The notes beneath the pieces were generated by a model, which was given only the letters and a program-made list of their open reading frames with translations, was not told where the DNA came from and did no database searches. 64,000 bases of DNA from an uncultured Polaribacter sp. GTDB taxonomy: Bacteria; Bacteroidota; Bacteroidia; Flavobacteriales; Flavobacteriaceae. Location of the stretch: assembly GCA_943787375.1 (NCBI GenBank), contig CALSME010000001.1, positions 72,001 through 136,000 on the forward strand, given 5' to 3'. The position numbers and the translations under genes were made by a program. Shown here piece after piece: positions 26,459-33,555 of this stretch; the stretch's first letter is position 1; each line of letters begins with the position of its first letter.

Positions 26459-27352
26459 TTGAATAATATTAAGCAAGACTTTACGATAAGAGATTTACAA
26501 AACATCTCTGGAATCAAAGCGCATACGATACGAATTTGGGAAAAAAGATATAATTTATTACAACCCAAAAGGACAGACACAAACATTCGTTCTTATTCAC
26601 ATCAAAATTTAACCAAGCTGTTAAATATTTCTCTACTGAATAAAAATAACTTCAAAATTTCGAAAATTGCCGAGATGTCCGAAGCGGAGATTATTCAAAA
26701 TGCGAGAGATCTTGCGTTTGAAGTTGCGATCAATGATGAAGCAATGAATTCATTGAAATTGGCAATGTTTCAATTTGATAAAATTTTATTTAATGAAACC
26801 TACAACAAATTACTTCACCAAATAACCTTTAGAGATATTTTTAAAGAGGTATTTATTCCTTTTTTAGAACAAATCGGTTTGCTTTGGCAAACAGAAACGT
26901 TACTTCCTGCACACGAGCATTTTATCTCAAATTTGATTGCGCAAAAAATACAAATAAATACAGAAAAGTTACAGTCAATCTCTTTAGATTCTAAAAATAC
27001 CTATGTGTTGTTTTTACCAGAAAACGAAATTCACGAATTGGGCTTATTGTATTTAAATTACGAACTTGTTTTAAGAGGAAACCATACGATTTATTTAGGA
27101 CAGAGTTTGCCTTTAAATAATTTGAGTTATTTTTTCAAAAGTGATCGAGAAATTACTTTTGTCACTTCACTTACAATACAACCCTATGATGATAATATCA
27201 CAGGTTATTTCAATGAAATAGATGCTATTTTAAAAGATTCTAAGCATCATTTCATTGCAATTGGTCAAAAAACAAAAGTAGTACAGGGATCTGATTTCAA
27301 ATCGAAGATTACTTTATATGACTCTATAAAAGATTTATTAAAAGTGTTGTAA
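26459..27352 (+). CDS. CarH/LitR-like MerR regulator with a cobalamin-binding domain
   Basis: The 297-residue protein has an N-terminal MerR winged helix (about 6-75, with IRDLQNISGIKAHTIRIWEKRYNL split over 10-33). A helical bundle (95-175) and a Rossmann-like cobalamin domain (180-297) follow. Marks of the B12 photoreceptor family are present: Trp143 with Glu153-His154 at W-x9-EH spacing, and His192 in NEIHELG where CarH has its lower cobalt ligand. Such proteins repress carotenoid genes in the dark and release DNA when light breaks adenosylcobalamin. The gene lies directly before crtI. The start is TTG at 26459, since no ATG precedes the domain. Light response is inferred. Confidence 0.82.
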   Translation: MNNIKQDFTIRDLQNISGIKAHTIRIWEKRYNLLQPKRTDTNIRSYSHQNLTKLLNISLLNKNNFKISKIAEMSEAEIIQNARDLAFEVAINDEAMNSLKLAMFQFDKILFNETYNKLLHQITFRDIFKEVFIPFLEQIGLLWQTETLLPAHEHFISNLIAQKIQINTEKLQSISLDSKNTYVLFLPENEIHELGLLYLNYELVLRGNHTIYLGQSLPLNNLSYFFKSDREITFVTSLTIQPYDDNITGYFNEIDAILKDSKHHFIAIGQKTKVVQGSDFKSKITLYDSIKDLLKVL

Positions 27353-27380
27353 ATCTTTCTTTAAATATTTAATATATCGT

Positions 27381-27388
27381 TATATTTG
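27381..27388 (+). promoter_or_regulatory. Candidate -7 element (TATATTTG) for the crt operon
   Basis: It is an exact TAnnTTTG match about 56 bases before the crtI ATG. There is no clear -33 TTTG. Its last three bases overlap the first copy of the repeated palindrome, as a repressor site would. Confidence 0.45.
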
Positions 27389-27396
27389 TTGAACAA
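27386..27396. promoter_or_regulatory. Candidate operator copy 1, TTGTTGAACAA
   Basis: This is an 11-base palindrome overlapping the candidate crtI -7 element. A second copy differing in one base lies 39 bases downstream. Confidence 0.45.
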
Positions 27397-27424
27397 CTAA
27401 CCCCTTTCTTCAAATATTTATTAT

Positions 27425-27435
27425 TTGTTGAGCAA
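27425..27435. promoter_or_regulatory. Candidate operator copy 2, TTGTTGAGCAA
   Basis: It has the same core as copy 1 with one changed base, and ends nine bases before the crtI start codon. Binding of the neighbouring MerR protein is inferred. Confidence 0.45.
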
Positions 27436-27443
27436 ATCAATCA

Positions 27444-28910
27444 ATGAAAAAACAAGTTTATATTATTGGCTCTGGATTCTCGTCACTATCTGCTTCTTGT
27501 TATTTAGCCAAGGCAGGCTATAACGTTACTGTTTTAGAAAAAAACGACACTTTAGGTGGGCGTGCGAGACAATATAAAAAAGAAGGATTTACCTTCGACT
27601 TAGGCCCTTCTTGGTATTGGATGCCAGATGTATTTGAACGTTTTTTTGCAGATTTCGGAAAAAAACCATCAGATTACTACACCCTAGACAAATTGTCTCC
27701 AGGTTACGAAGTGTATTTCGGTGATAATTCTTCCGTAAAAATAGCAAGTAAATTGGATGAAATTTATGATTTATTTGAAAAAGAAGAAAAAGGAAGTGCC
27801 AAACATCTAAAAACATTTTTAGATTCTGCAAAAGCAAATTATGATACGGCCATAAAAGATTTGGTTTACAAACCAGGAATCTCTCCCTTAGAATTAGTAA
27901 ACACCACTACAATTTCTAGAGTTACTCAGTTCTTCTCAACAATCAGAAAGCAAGTAAGAAAAAATATAAAAAGTTCAAAATTAATTCAGATTTTAGAATT
28001 TCCTGTTTTGTTCTTAGGCGCAAAGCCTGACAATACTCCTGCATTTTACAATTTCATGAATTATGCAGATTTTGGATTGGGAACTTGGCATCCAAGAGGT
28101 GGAATGTATAAAGTAGTGGAAGGTATGGTTGCATTAGCAGAAACCTTGGGCGTTCAATTTAAAACCAATGCAACAGTTTCTAAAATTTTAATTAATGCAG
28201 ACAAAAATGTAAATGGTTTGTTGCTTAATGGTGAAAAAATTGAAGCAGATTTAGTTTTAAGTGGTGCGGATTATCACCATACAGAAACCTTACTAGATGA
28301 AAATGTGAGACAGTATTCAGAAAAATACTGGGAAAAAAAAACGTTTGCACCTTCGTCATTACTTTTCTATGTTGGTTTTGATAAAAAAATAAAAAATGCG
28401 AGTCATCATACGCTCTTTTTTGACACCGATTTTGATGCACATGCTGAAGAAATTTATGACAATCCAAAATGGCCAACAGATCCGTTGTTTTATGCAAATT
28501 TTACATCGATGACAGATTCTACTTCAGCACCAGAAGGAAAAGAAGCAGGTTTCTTTCTAATTCCATTGGCTCCAGGGATCGAAGATACAGAAGCTTTAAG
28601 AGAACAGTATTTTGAGAAAATAATGGACCGTTTCGAAAAATTGACGCAACAAGAAGTTAGAAGCAGTGTACTCTTTAAAAGATCATTTTGTGTAAATGAT
28701 TTTAAAGAAGAATACAATTCTTACAAAGGAAATGCATATGGTATGGCAAATACATTGCTGCAAACTGCCTTTTTAAGGCCCAATATTAAAAGTAGTAATG
28801 TGGGTAATTTATATTTTACCGGACAATTAACCGTTCCGGGTCCAGGAGTGCCACCTGCATTAATTTCAGGAAAATTAGCTTCAGAATTAATTATAAAAAA
28901 ACAGTCGTAA
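27444..28910 (+). CDS. crtI: Phytoene desaturase
   Basis: The 488-residue FAD-dependent desaturase makes lycopene from phytoene. The N-terminal dinucleotide fold (YIIGSGFSSLSASCYLAKAG, then EKNDTLGGRA) and the C-terminal carotenoid-oxidoreductase block (FTGQLTVPGPGVPPALISG) are clear. The fold has GSGFSS where GAGFGG is common, a mild variation. It is the first gene of a crtI-crtB-crtZ operon (gaps of one base and an overlap of one base), placed after the CarH-like regulator and the repeated palindromes. Confidence 0.95.
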   Translation: MKKQVYIIGSGFSSLSASCYLAKAGYNVTVLEKNDTLGGRARQYKKEGFTFDLGPSWYWMPDVFERFFADFGKKPSDYYTLDKLSPGYEVYFGDNSSVKIASKLDEIYDLFEKEEKGSAKHLKTFLDSAKANYDTAIKDLVYKPGISPLELVNTTTISRVTQFFSTIRKQVRKNIKSSKLIQILEFPVLFLGAKPDNTPAFYNFMNYADFGLGTWHPRGGMYKVVEGMVALAETLGVQFKTNATVSKILINADKNVNGLLLNGEKIEADLVLSGADYHHTETLLDENVRQYSEKYWEKKTFAPSSLLFYVGFDKKIKNASHHTLFFDTDFDAHAEEIYDNPKWPTDPLFYANFTSMTDSTSAPEGKEAGFFLIPLAPGIEDTEALREQYFEKIMDRFEKLTQQEVRSSVLFKRSFCVNDFKEEYNSYKGNAYGMANTLLQTAFLRPNIKSSNVGNLYFTGQLTVPGPGVPPALISGKLASELIIKKQS

Positions 28911-28911
28911 T

Positions 28912-29754
28912 ATGAAAGATTTATTTGATGATGTTTCCGACGGGTGTAGTAAATTAGTGACACAAAAGTATAGCACTTCATTTTCTTTGGCGGTAAATAT
29001 GTTGTCTCCAAAAATAAGAGCTGATATTTATAATATTTATGGTTTTGTTCGTTTTGCTGATGAGATCGTAGATACTTTTCATGATTATAATAAAGTGGAC
29101 CTCATGGCTCACTTTGAGAAAGACTATTATACTGCTAAAACGCAAGGAATCAGTTTAAATCCTATTTTAAACTCTTTTCAAAAAACGGTATCTAGATATG
29201 ATATTCCGGATGAAATGGTGCAAGCATTTTTGAAAAGCATGAAAGCAGATTTGCACAAAACAGAATATACTACCAAAGAAGAATATGATGAATACATTTA
29301 TGGATCGGCAGATGTTGTTGGTTTAATGTGTTTGAAGGTTTTTGTAAATGGGGATGATAAAATGTATAAAGATCTTAAAGATGCCGCTATGCGTTTAGGT
29401 TCTGCCTTTCAGAAGGTGAATTTTTTAAGAGATTTAAAAGATGATTATGAAGTATTAAATCGCTCCTATTTTCCAAATATTGATTTAGGGAAGTTGGATG
29501 CTGCTTCAAAAGATTTAATTATTGATGAAATCGAAGCTGATTTTGAATATGCTTTTTCAAATGGAATTTTAAACCTTCCTACTGAAGCAAAATTTGGAGT
29601 TTATATGGCCTACAGATATTATAGAAGGTTGTTGAAGAAATTACATAAAATTCCATCTGAAAAAATTATGGACTCAAGGGTTCGTATTTCTGATCCAATG
29701 AAAATTAATCTTTTAGCAAGAAGTTACGTAAAATACAAATTGAATATTATCTAA
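28912..29754 (+). CDS. crtB: Phytoene synthase
   Basis: The 280-residue squalene/phytoene synthase family protein condenses two geranylgeranyl diphosphates into phytoene. Both Asp-rich motifs are visible: DEIVD (50-54) and DLKDD (174-178). The YGFVRFADE block and the C-terminal YRRLLKKL segment also fit. It starts one base after the crtI stop codon. Confidence 0.95.
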   Translation: MKDLFDDVSDGCSKLVTQKYSTSFSLAVNMLSPKIRADIYNIYGFVRFADEIVDTFHDYNKVDLMAHFEKDYYTAKTQGISLNPILNSFQKTVSRYDIPDEMVQAFLKSMKADLHKTEYTTKEEYDEYIYGSADVVGLMCLKVFVNGDDKMYKDLKDAAMRLGSAFQKVNFLRDLKDDYEVLNRSYFPNIDLGKLDAASKDLIIDEIEADFEYAFSNGILNLPTEAKFGVYMAYRYYRRLLKKLHKIPSEKIMDSRVRISDPMKINLLARSYVKYKLNII

Positions 29755-30203
29755 TGATATACGCATTAATTACTTTAGGTGTTTTTTTAACAATGGAAGG
29801 AGTCACATGGTGTACTCACAAATATGTAATGCATGGTTTTGGCTGGTTCTTACATGAAGATCATCATCAACCCAAATACAATGGTTTTGAGAAAAATGAT
29901 GCTTTCTTCATTGTATTTGCGATCCCAAGTATTGCGTTGTTCTATTTTGGAACCTACTCTGCACACACGTACTTGTTTTTTATTGGTTTGGGAATTTTGT
30001 GCTACGGATTGGCTTACTTTTTAGTGCATGATGTGCTAATTCATCAACGTTTTAAATGGTTTAAGAACACCGATAATTCGTATCTGAAAGGTTTGCGTAA
30101 AGCACATAAAATTCATCACAAGAATATGGGAAAAACAGACAGTCAATGTTTTGGGATGTTGTTTGTTCCTTTTAAGTATTTTAAAAAACCGAAATTAAAT
30201 TAA
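29754..30203 (+). CDS. crtZ: Beta-carotene hydroxylase
   Basis: The 149-residue di-iron membrane hydroxylase adds 3-hydroxyl groups to beta-carotene to give zeaxanthin. All histidine clusters are present: HKYVMH (22-27), HEDHH (34-38), HDVLIH (92-97) and HKIHH (118-122), with hydrophobic segments between them. The stop codon of crtB and its ATG share one base (TAATG), so translation is coupled. The cyclase CrtY needed between CrtI and CrtZ is not in this window. Confidence 0.94.
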   Translation: MIYALITLGVFLTMEGVTWCTHKYVMHGFGWFLHEDHHQPKYNGFEKNDAFFIVFAIPSIALFYFGTYSAHTYLFFIGLGILCYGLAYFLVHDVLIHQRFKWFKNTDNSYLKGLRKAHKIHHKNMGKTDSQCFGMLFVPFKYFKKPKLN

Positions 30204-30216
30204 TTGTAGCGTTTAT

Positions 30217-31362
30217 TTAATACGTTACATAGTCTGTAATTTCTAGACCATATCCAATCATACCTACCCGTTTTGTTTGTTTGGTATTGGTTACAAGTTT
30301 TATTTTGCTGATATGAATATCATGTAAGATTTGCGCACCAATCCCAAAGTCTTTATTGTCCATTCCTATCGCTGGTGCTTTTAACTGTCCGTTTGCCTGA
30401 TTTTCCTTTAATATACCCAACCTTCCTAATAAATTTTGTGATTGATTCTGTTGGTTGATAAATAGAATCGCTCCTCGGCCTTCTTCGTTGATCACTTGAA
30501 ACATTTGATCTAACTTTTTATCGGCATTATTGGTGAGCGTTCCAAGAATATCATTATTTACTAGGGTCGAATTTACGCGTGTTAAAATCGCCTCCTCTTT
30601 GGACCAAGTTCCTTTGGTTAAGGCTAAATGTACTTGATTATTAGTGGTTTGTTGATAGGCTCTTACACGAAATTCACCAAAACGAGTTTCTAATAGAAAA
30701 TCTTCTTTCTTCTCAATCAAAGAATCATACTCCATTCTGTAGGCGACCAAATCTTCTATCGAAACAATTTTAATATCAAACTTTTCGGCAACTTTTAACA
30801 GTTGAGGTAGGCGCGCCATCGTACCATCTTCATTCATGATTTCTACAATCACTCCAGCGGGTTCTAAGCCAGCTAGGCGTGCAAAATCGATGGCAGCTTC
30901 GGTGTGTCCTGTTCTTCGTAAAACACCCCCTTCTTTTGCTTTTAGAGGGAAGATATGTCCTGGTCTTGCGAGGTCGGCTGGTTTTGTTTCTTTGTCAACC
31001 AATGCTTTTATAGTAAGTGCTCTATCTGCTGCAGAAATACCTGTGGTTACTCCTTTTCCACGGAGGTCTACCGAAACGGTAAAAGCAGTTTCCATGGGGT
31101 CGGTATTGTTTTGTACCATCATTCCCAAGCCTAATTCTTTACATCGGTTTTCGGTGAGTGGAGTACAAATCAATCCACGACCATGCGTTGCCATAAAGTT
31201 CACCATTTCTGGAGTTGCCATTTCAGCTGCTGCCAAAAAATCCCCTTCATTCTCTCTGTTCTCATCATCTACAACAATGATTACTTTTCCTTTTTTTATG
31301 TCCTCAATAGCAGCTTCTATCGAATTTAATTTGGTGTTACTTTGTGTTTTTATAGGGGTCAT
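30217..31362 (-). CDS. ribB: 3,4-dihydroxy-2-butanone-4-phosphate synthase with a degenerate GTP cyclohydrolase II-like domain (RibBX-type)
   Basis: Residues 12-205 are a complete RibB: DDENRENEGDF (32-42), HGRGLICTPLT (60-70) and RTGHTEAAID (150-159). It makes the four-carbon precursor of riboflavin. Residues 220-381 are shaped like GTP cyclohydrolase II (DFGIGAQIL, KLVTNT) but have no cysteine at all, so the three zinc ligands are gone. The QEGRxIGL motif reads QQNQSQNLLG. The domain should not cyclise GTP, and another RibA is needed elsewhere. The frame is open to 31428, but ATG 31362 gives the normal RibB start. It overlaps the LptF/G gene by 26 bases. Confidence 0.9.
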   Translation of the reverse strand: MTPIKTQSNTKLNSIEAAIEDIKKGKVIIVVDDENRENEGDFLAAAEMATPEMVNFMATHGRGLICTPLTENRCKELGLGMMVQNNTDPMETAFTVSVDLRGKGVTTGISAADRALTIKALVDKETKPADLARPGHIFPLKAKEGGVLRRTGHTEAAIDFARLAGLEPAGVIVEIMNEDGTMARLPQLLKVAEKFDIKIVSIEDLVAYRMEYDSLIEKKEDFLLETRFGEFRVRAYQQTTNNQVHLALTKGTWSKEEAILTRVNSTLVNNDILGTLTNNADKKLDQMFQVINEEGRGAILFINQQNQSQNLLGRLGILKENQANGQLKAPAIGMDNKDFGIGAQILHDIHISKIKLVTNTKQTKRVGMIGYGLEITDYVTY

Positions 31363-32806
31363 ATTTAGTGGGTATTTTTGGACGTAAATTTTTAAAAAAC
31401 TGAAGAATAGGTTGTGTAAAAATATCAATATTAAAGAGCCCTTTGTCTTTGGTGGCTCTTCTTGTTAGTAAAATTGCTATTGGTAGCATTATTAAGATGG
31501 CTATCCAACCTCCAAGCATGGAGGAAACCGTACTTTCCTCCGCTAAATTTTTACCAAATGTATTGCTAAAAAAATAAATGACATAGATGGATATTGCTAA
31601 TATCATAGGCAATCCAAAACCTCCTTTTCTTATTATAGATCCTAAAGGAGCTCCAATAAAAAACAATAGCAAGCAAGATAACGAAAAAGCTATTCGATTG
31701 TAAAATTCGGTATCGTAGAGATTTAAATTTTTCCTTTTGAATTTGAAATTATTGGTGTTCGATTTTATATTATTTTCTGCTCTACTTGTAACCGCAATTG
31801 CATTGTTGAGAATATTAATTTTATTATTTAAATTAAAATTCTCTAATAGATTGGATGCAATGTTTTTTGTCTTTAGTGAATCTTGATATGCGTATAGCTT
31901 TTTAACTTTCAAAATTGAATTCAAACTTTTGGTTCTTAAGCCAACATATTCATCATAATTGTTTTTTAAATCGGGCAATGTATCATTAATCTGTTGAATA
32001 CTGAGCATGTTATGACGCCCTTTGTACCTTTCATCATCTAAATCTTCTTGGGACAATGAAGAGATATCAATATTCATTTCATATTCTTTAAAAGTAGCAT
32101 TCGATGAAGGCATTCGCTTCCTTTTTATAAGAGATGATCCTGATTTAATATGTTCTTCATAATAATTGCCATCATAAAGAATAAAGGTCATGTACTTACT
32201 TCCTTCTTCTGAAACAATTTTGCCTCTTTCTGCGGTAATTACTTTCTGATTTCCTTTTCTACTTTTAAGGTCATAAATTAAAACCTTCTTCAGCAAGTTT
32301 TCATCTTCCCCATATTTTTCTTCAAATTTTATTTGATAATTAGGGATTTCGGTATTAAAACTTCCAGGTATTAATGCCATTGCTGGCTGTTTCTTTTTGA
32401 TATTCTGTTTTAAGTTTAATTGCTTAAATACTGCATATGGATATACGTTATTTAAAAACAAGAAGTTAATTCCACTCAAAAAGATCGCTAAAATTGCTAA
32501 GGGCCTTACGAGTCTTTGTAGGGAGATTCCTGCAGATTTTGCGGCGGCAAACTCATAGTTTTCACCCAAACTCCCCAATGCCATAATCGAAGAGAGGAGC
32601 ACTCCAATAGGCAATGCCTGTGGAATGATCATTAAGGCAGTATAATATAAAAACTTAAAGATAAAAGTTAAACTGATACCCTTGCCAGCAATGTTTTCAA
32701 AAGTTTGCCACAATGCTTGCATGACCAAGACAAATAAGACAATTAGAAAAGTTGCGAAAAAAGGTACTAAAAAACTTTTGAGTATGTATCTATCAAGAAT
32801 TTTCAT
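31337..32806 (-). CDS. LptF/LptG family permease of the lipopolysaccharide export complex
   Basis: The 489-residue protein begins with the typical MKILDRYILKSFLVPF helix and has three N-terminal and three C-terminal membrane segments around a long periplasmic part. It forms, with a second permease and LptB, the inner-membrane motor that lifts LPS. The periplasmic part is longer than the E. coli one (total ~360), as in other Bacteroidota. Whether it is LptF or LptG cannot be told. It lies 58 bases downstream of the lolA-like gene and overlaps ribB. Confidence 0.88.
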   Translation of the reverse strand: MKILDRYILKSFLVPFFATFLIVLFVLVMQALWQTFENIAGKGISLTFIFKFLYYTALMIIPQALPIGVLLSSIMALGSLGENYEFAAAKSAGISLQRLVRPLAILAIFLSGINFLFLNNVYPYAVFKQLNLKQNIKKKQPAMALIPGSFNTEIPNYQIKFEEKYGEDENLLKKVLIYDLKSRKGNQKVITAERGKIVSEEGSKYMTFILYDGNYYEEHIKSGSSLIKRKRMPSSNATFKEYEMNIDISSLSQEDLDDERYKGRHNMLSIQQINDTLPDLKNNYDEYVGLRTKSLNSILKVKKLYAYQDSLKTKNIASNLLENFNLNNKINILNNAIAVTSRAENNIKSNTNNFKFKRKNLNLYDTEFYNRIAFSLSCLLLFFIGAPLGSIIRKGGFGLPMILAISIYVIYFFSNTFGKNLAEESTVSSMLGGWIAILIMLPIAILLTRRATKDKGLFNIDIFTQPILQFFKNLRPKIPTKYDPYKNTK

Positions 32807-32864
32807 CCATGCAAAAGTAGTTTCTTAAACCATAAGATGCTACTAATTTTCTGTTAATTGAGGG

Positions 32865-33524
32865 TTAATCTATTGTATATCCATTTTCCTCAGAATACTT
32901 TTGGGTATCGAAAGAAAATATTTTTTCTGGTAATTTTTGATTGGGCTTAAATGTGGTAATGCTAAAGGTGGTTTTAGAGCCGTTTTCACCAGTTTGTGTT
33001 AACTGGTAAATATGTTTTGTCTTCAGATCAATTACCAATTCTACTTTTATAATGTTGGATGTATTGTCCATTGGAAATAGGTTGACAAACTGAAGGTTGC
33101 GTCCGTTTTTCTGAATTACTTTACCCATTGCATAGGTATATCCTTCTTTGTAAAACGTTGCTAATTTTGATGGATAAATAAAACCATCTTCTCCATCAAT
33201 ATCTCCTTTTGAAACTGTAACTTCTTTTTCTTCTTCGTTAATTACATACATTGTAAATCCGTTAAAAAGAAATGTATTTCCCAAGTATTCCAAATTATAT
33301 TTTTCTTTTTGAAGGATAATTTTTCCAATGATCGGAGGTTCGTCTCCATCATAAATGCCAGCATCTTCATTGATTAAAGTTTGACTAAATTTAATTTCCA
33401 TATTTTCATAGCCCTCCATCTTTGTTGCTACAGCGTCCAAAAGCAATTTTGCCTCATCGGAGCTTTGCCCCAAAACGTGTAAGGACATAAAAAAACTGAT
33501 TATTACGATTCCAAAATTTTTCAT
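32865..33524 (-). CDS. lolA: LolA-like outer-membrane lipoprotein carrier protein
   Basis: The 219-residue protein has a signal peptide (1-19, ending VLGQ). The LolA fold is recognisable in LLDAVATKMEGYENMEIKFSQ, split over 28-48, and in beta strands such as VNLFPMDNTSNI. LolA carries lipoproteins across the periplasm. It sits between ftsK and the Lpt permease, a conserved flavobacterial order. The sequence is weakly conserved in this family, so the call rests on fold-like pattern and context. Confidence 0.8.
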   Translation of the reverse strand: MKNFGIVIISFFMSLHVLGQSSDEAKLLLDAVATKMEGYENMEIKFSQTLINEDAGIYDGDEPPIIGKIILQKEKYNLEYLGNTFLFNGFTMYVINEEEKEVTVSKGDIDGEDGFIYPSKLATFYKEGYTYAMGKVIQKNGRNLQFVNLFPMDNTSNIIKVELVIDLKTKHIYQLTQTGENGSKTTFSITTFKPNQKLPEKIFSFDTQKYSEENGYTID

Positions 33525-33555
33525 TTATAAAAATTAATAGCTCTATTAAAGAGTG

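Noticed and set aside
30836-31387. 183-codon frame opposite ribB
   Set aside because: It is antisense to the well-conserved RibB domain and shows no family pattern.
31363-31428. Longer N-terminus for RibB starting at 31428
   Set aside because: The extra 22 residues are not part of RibB and lie within the upstream LptF/G gene; ATG 31362 gives the normal start.
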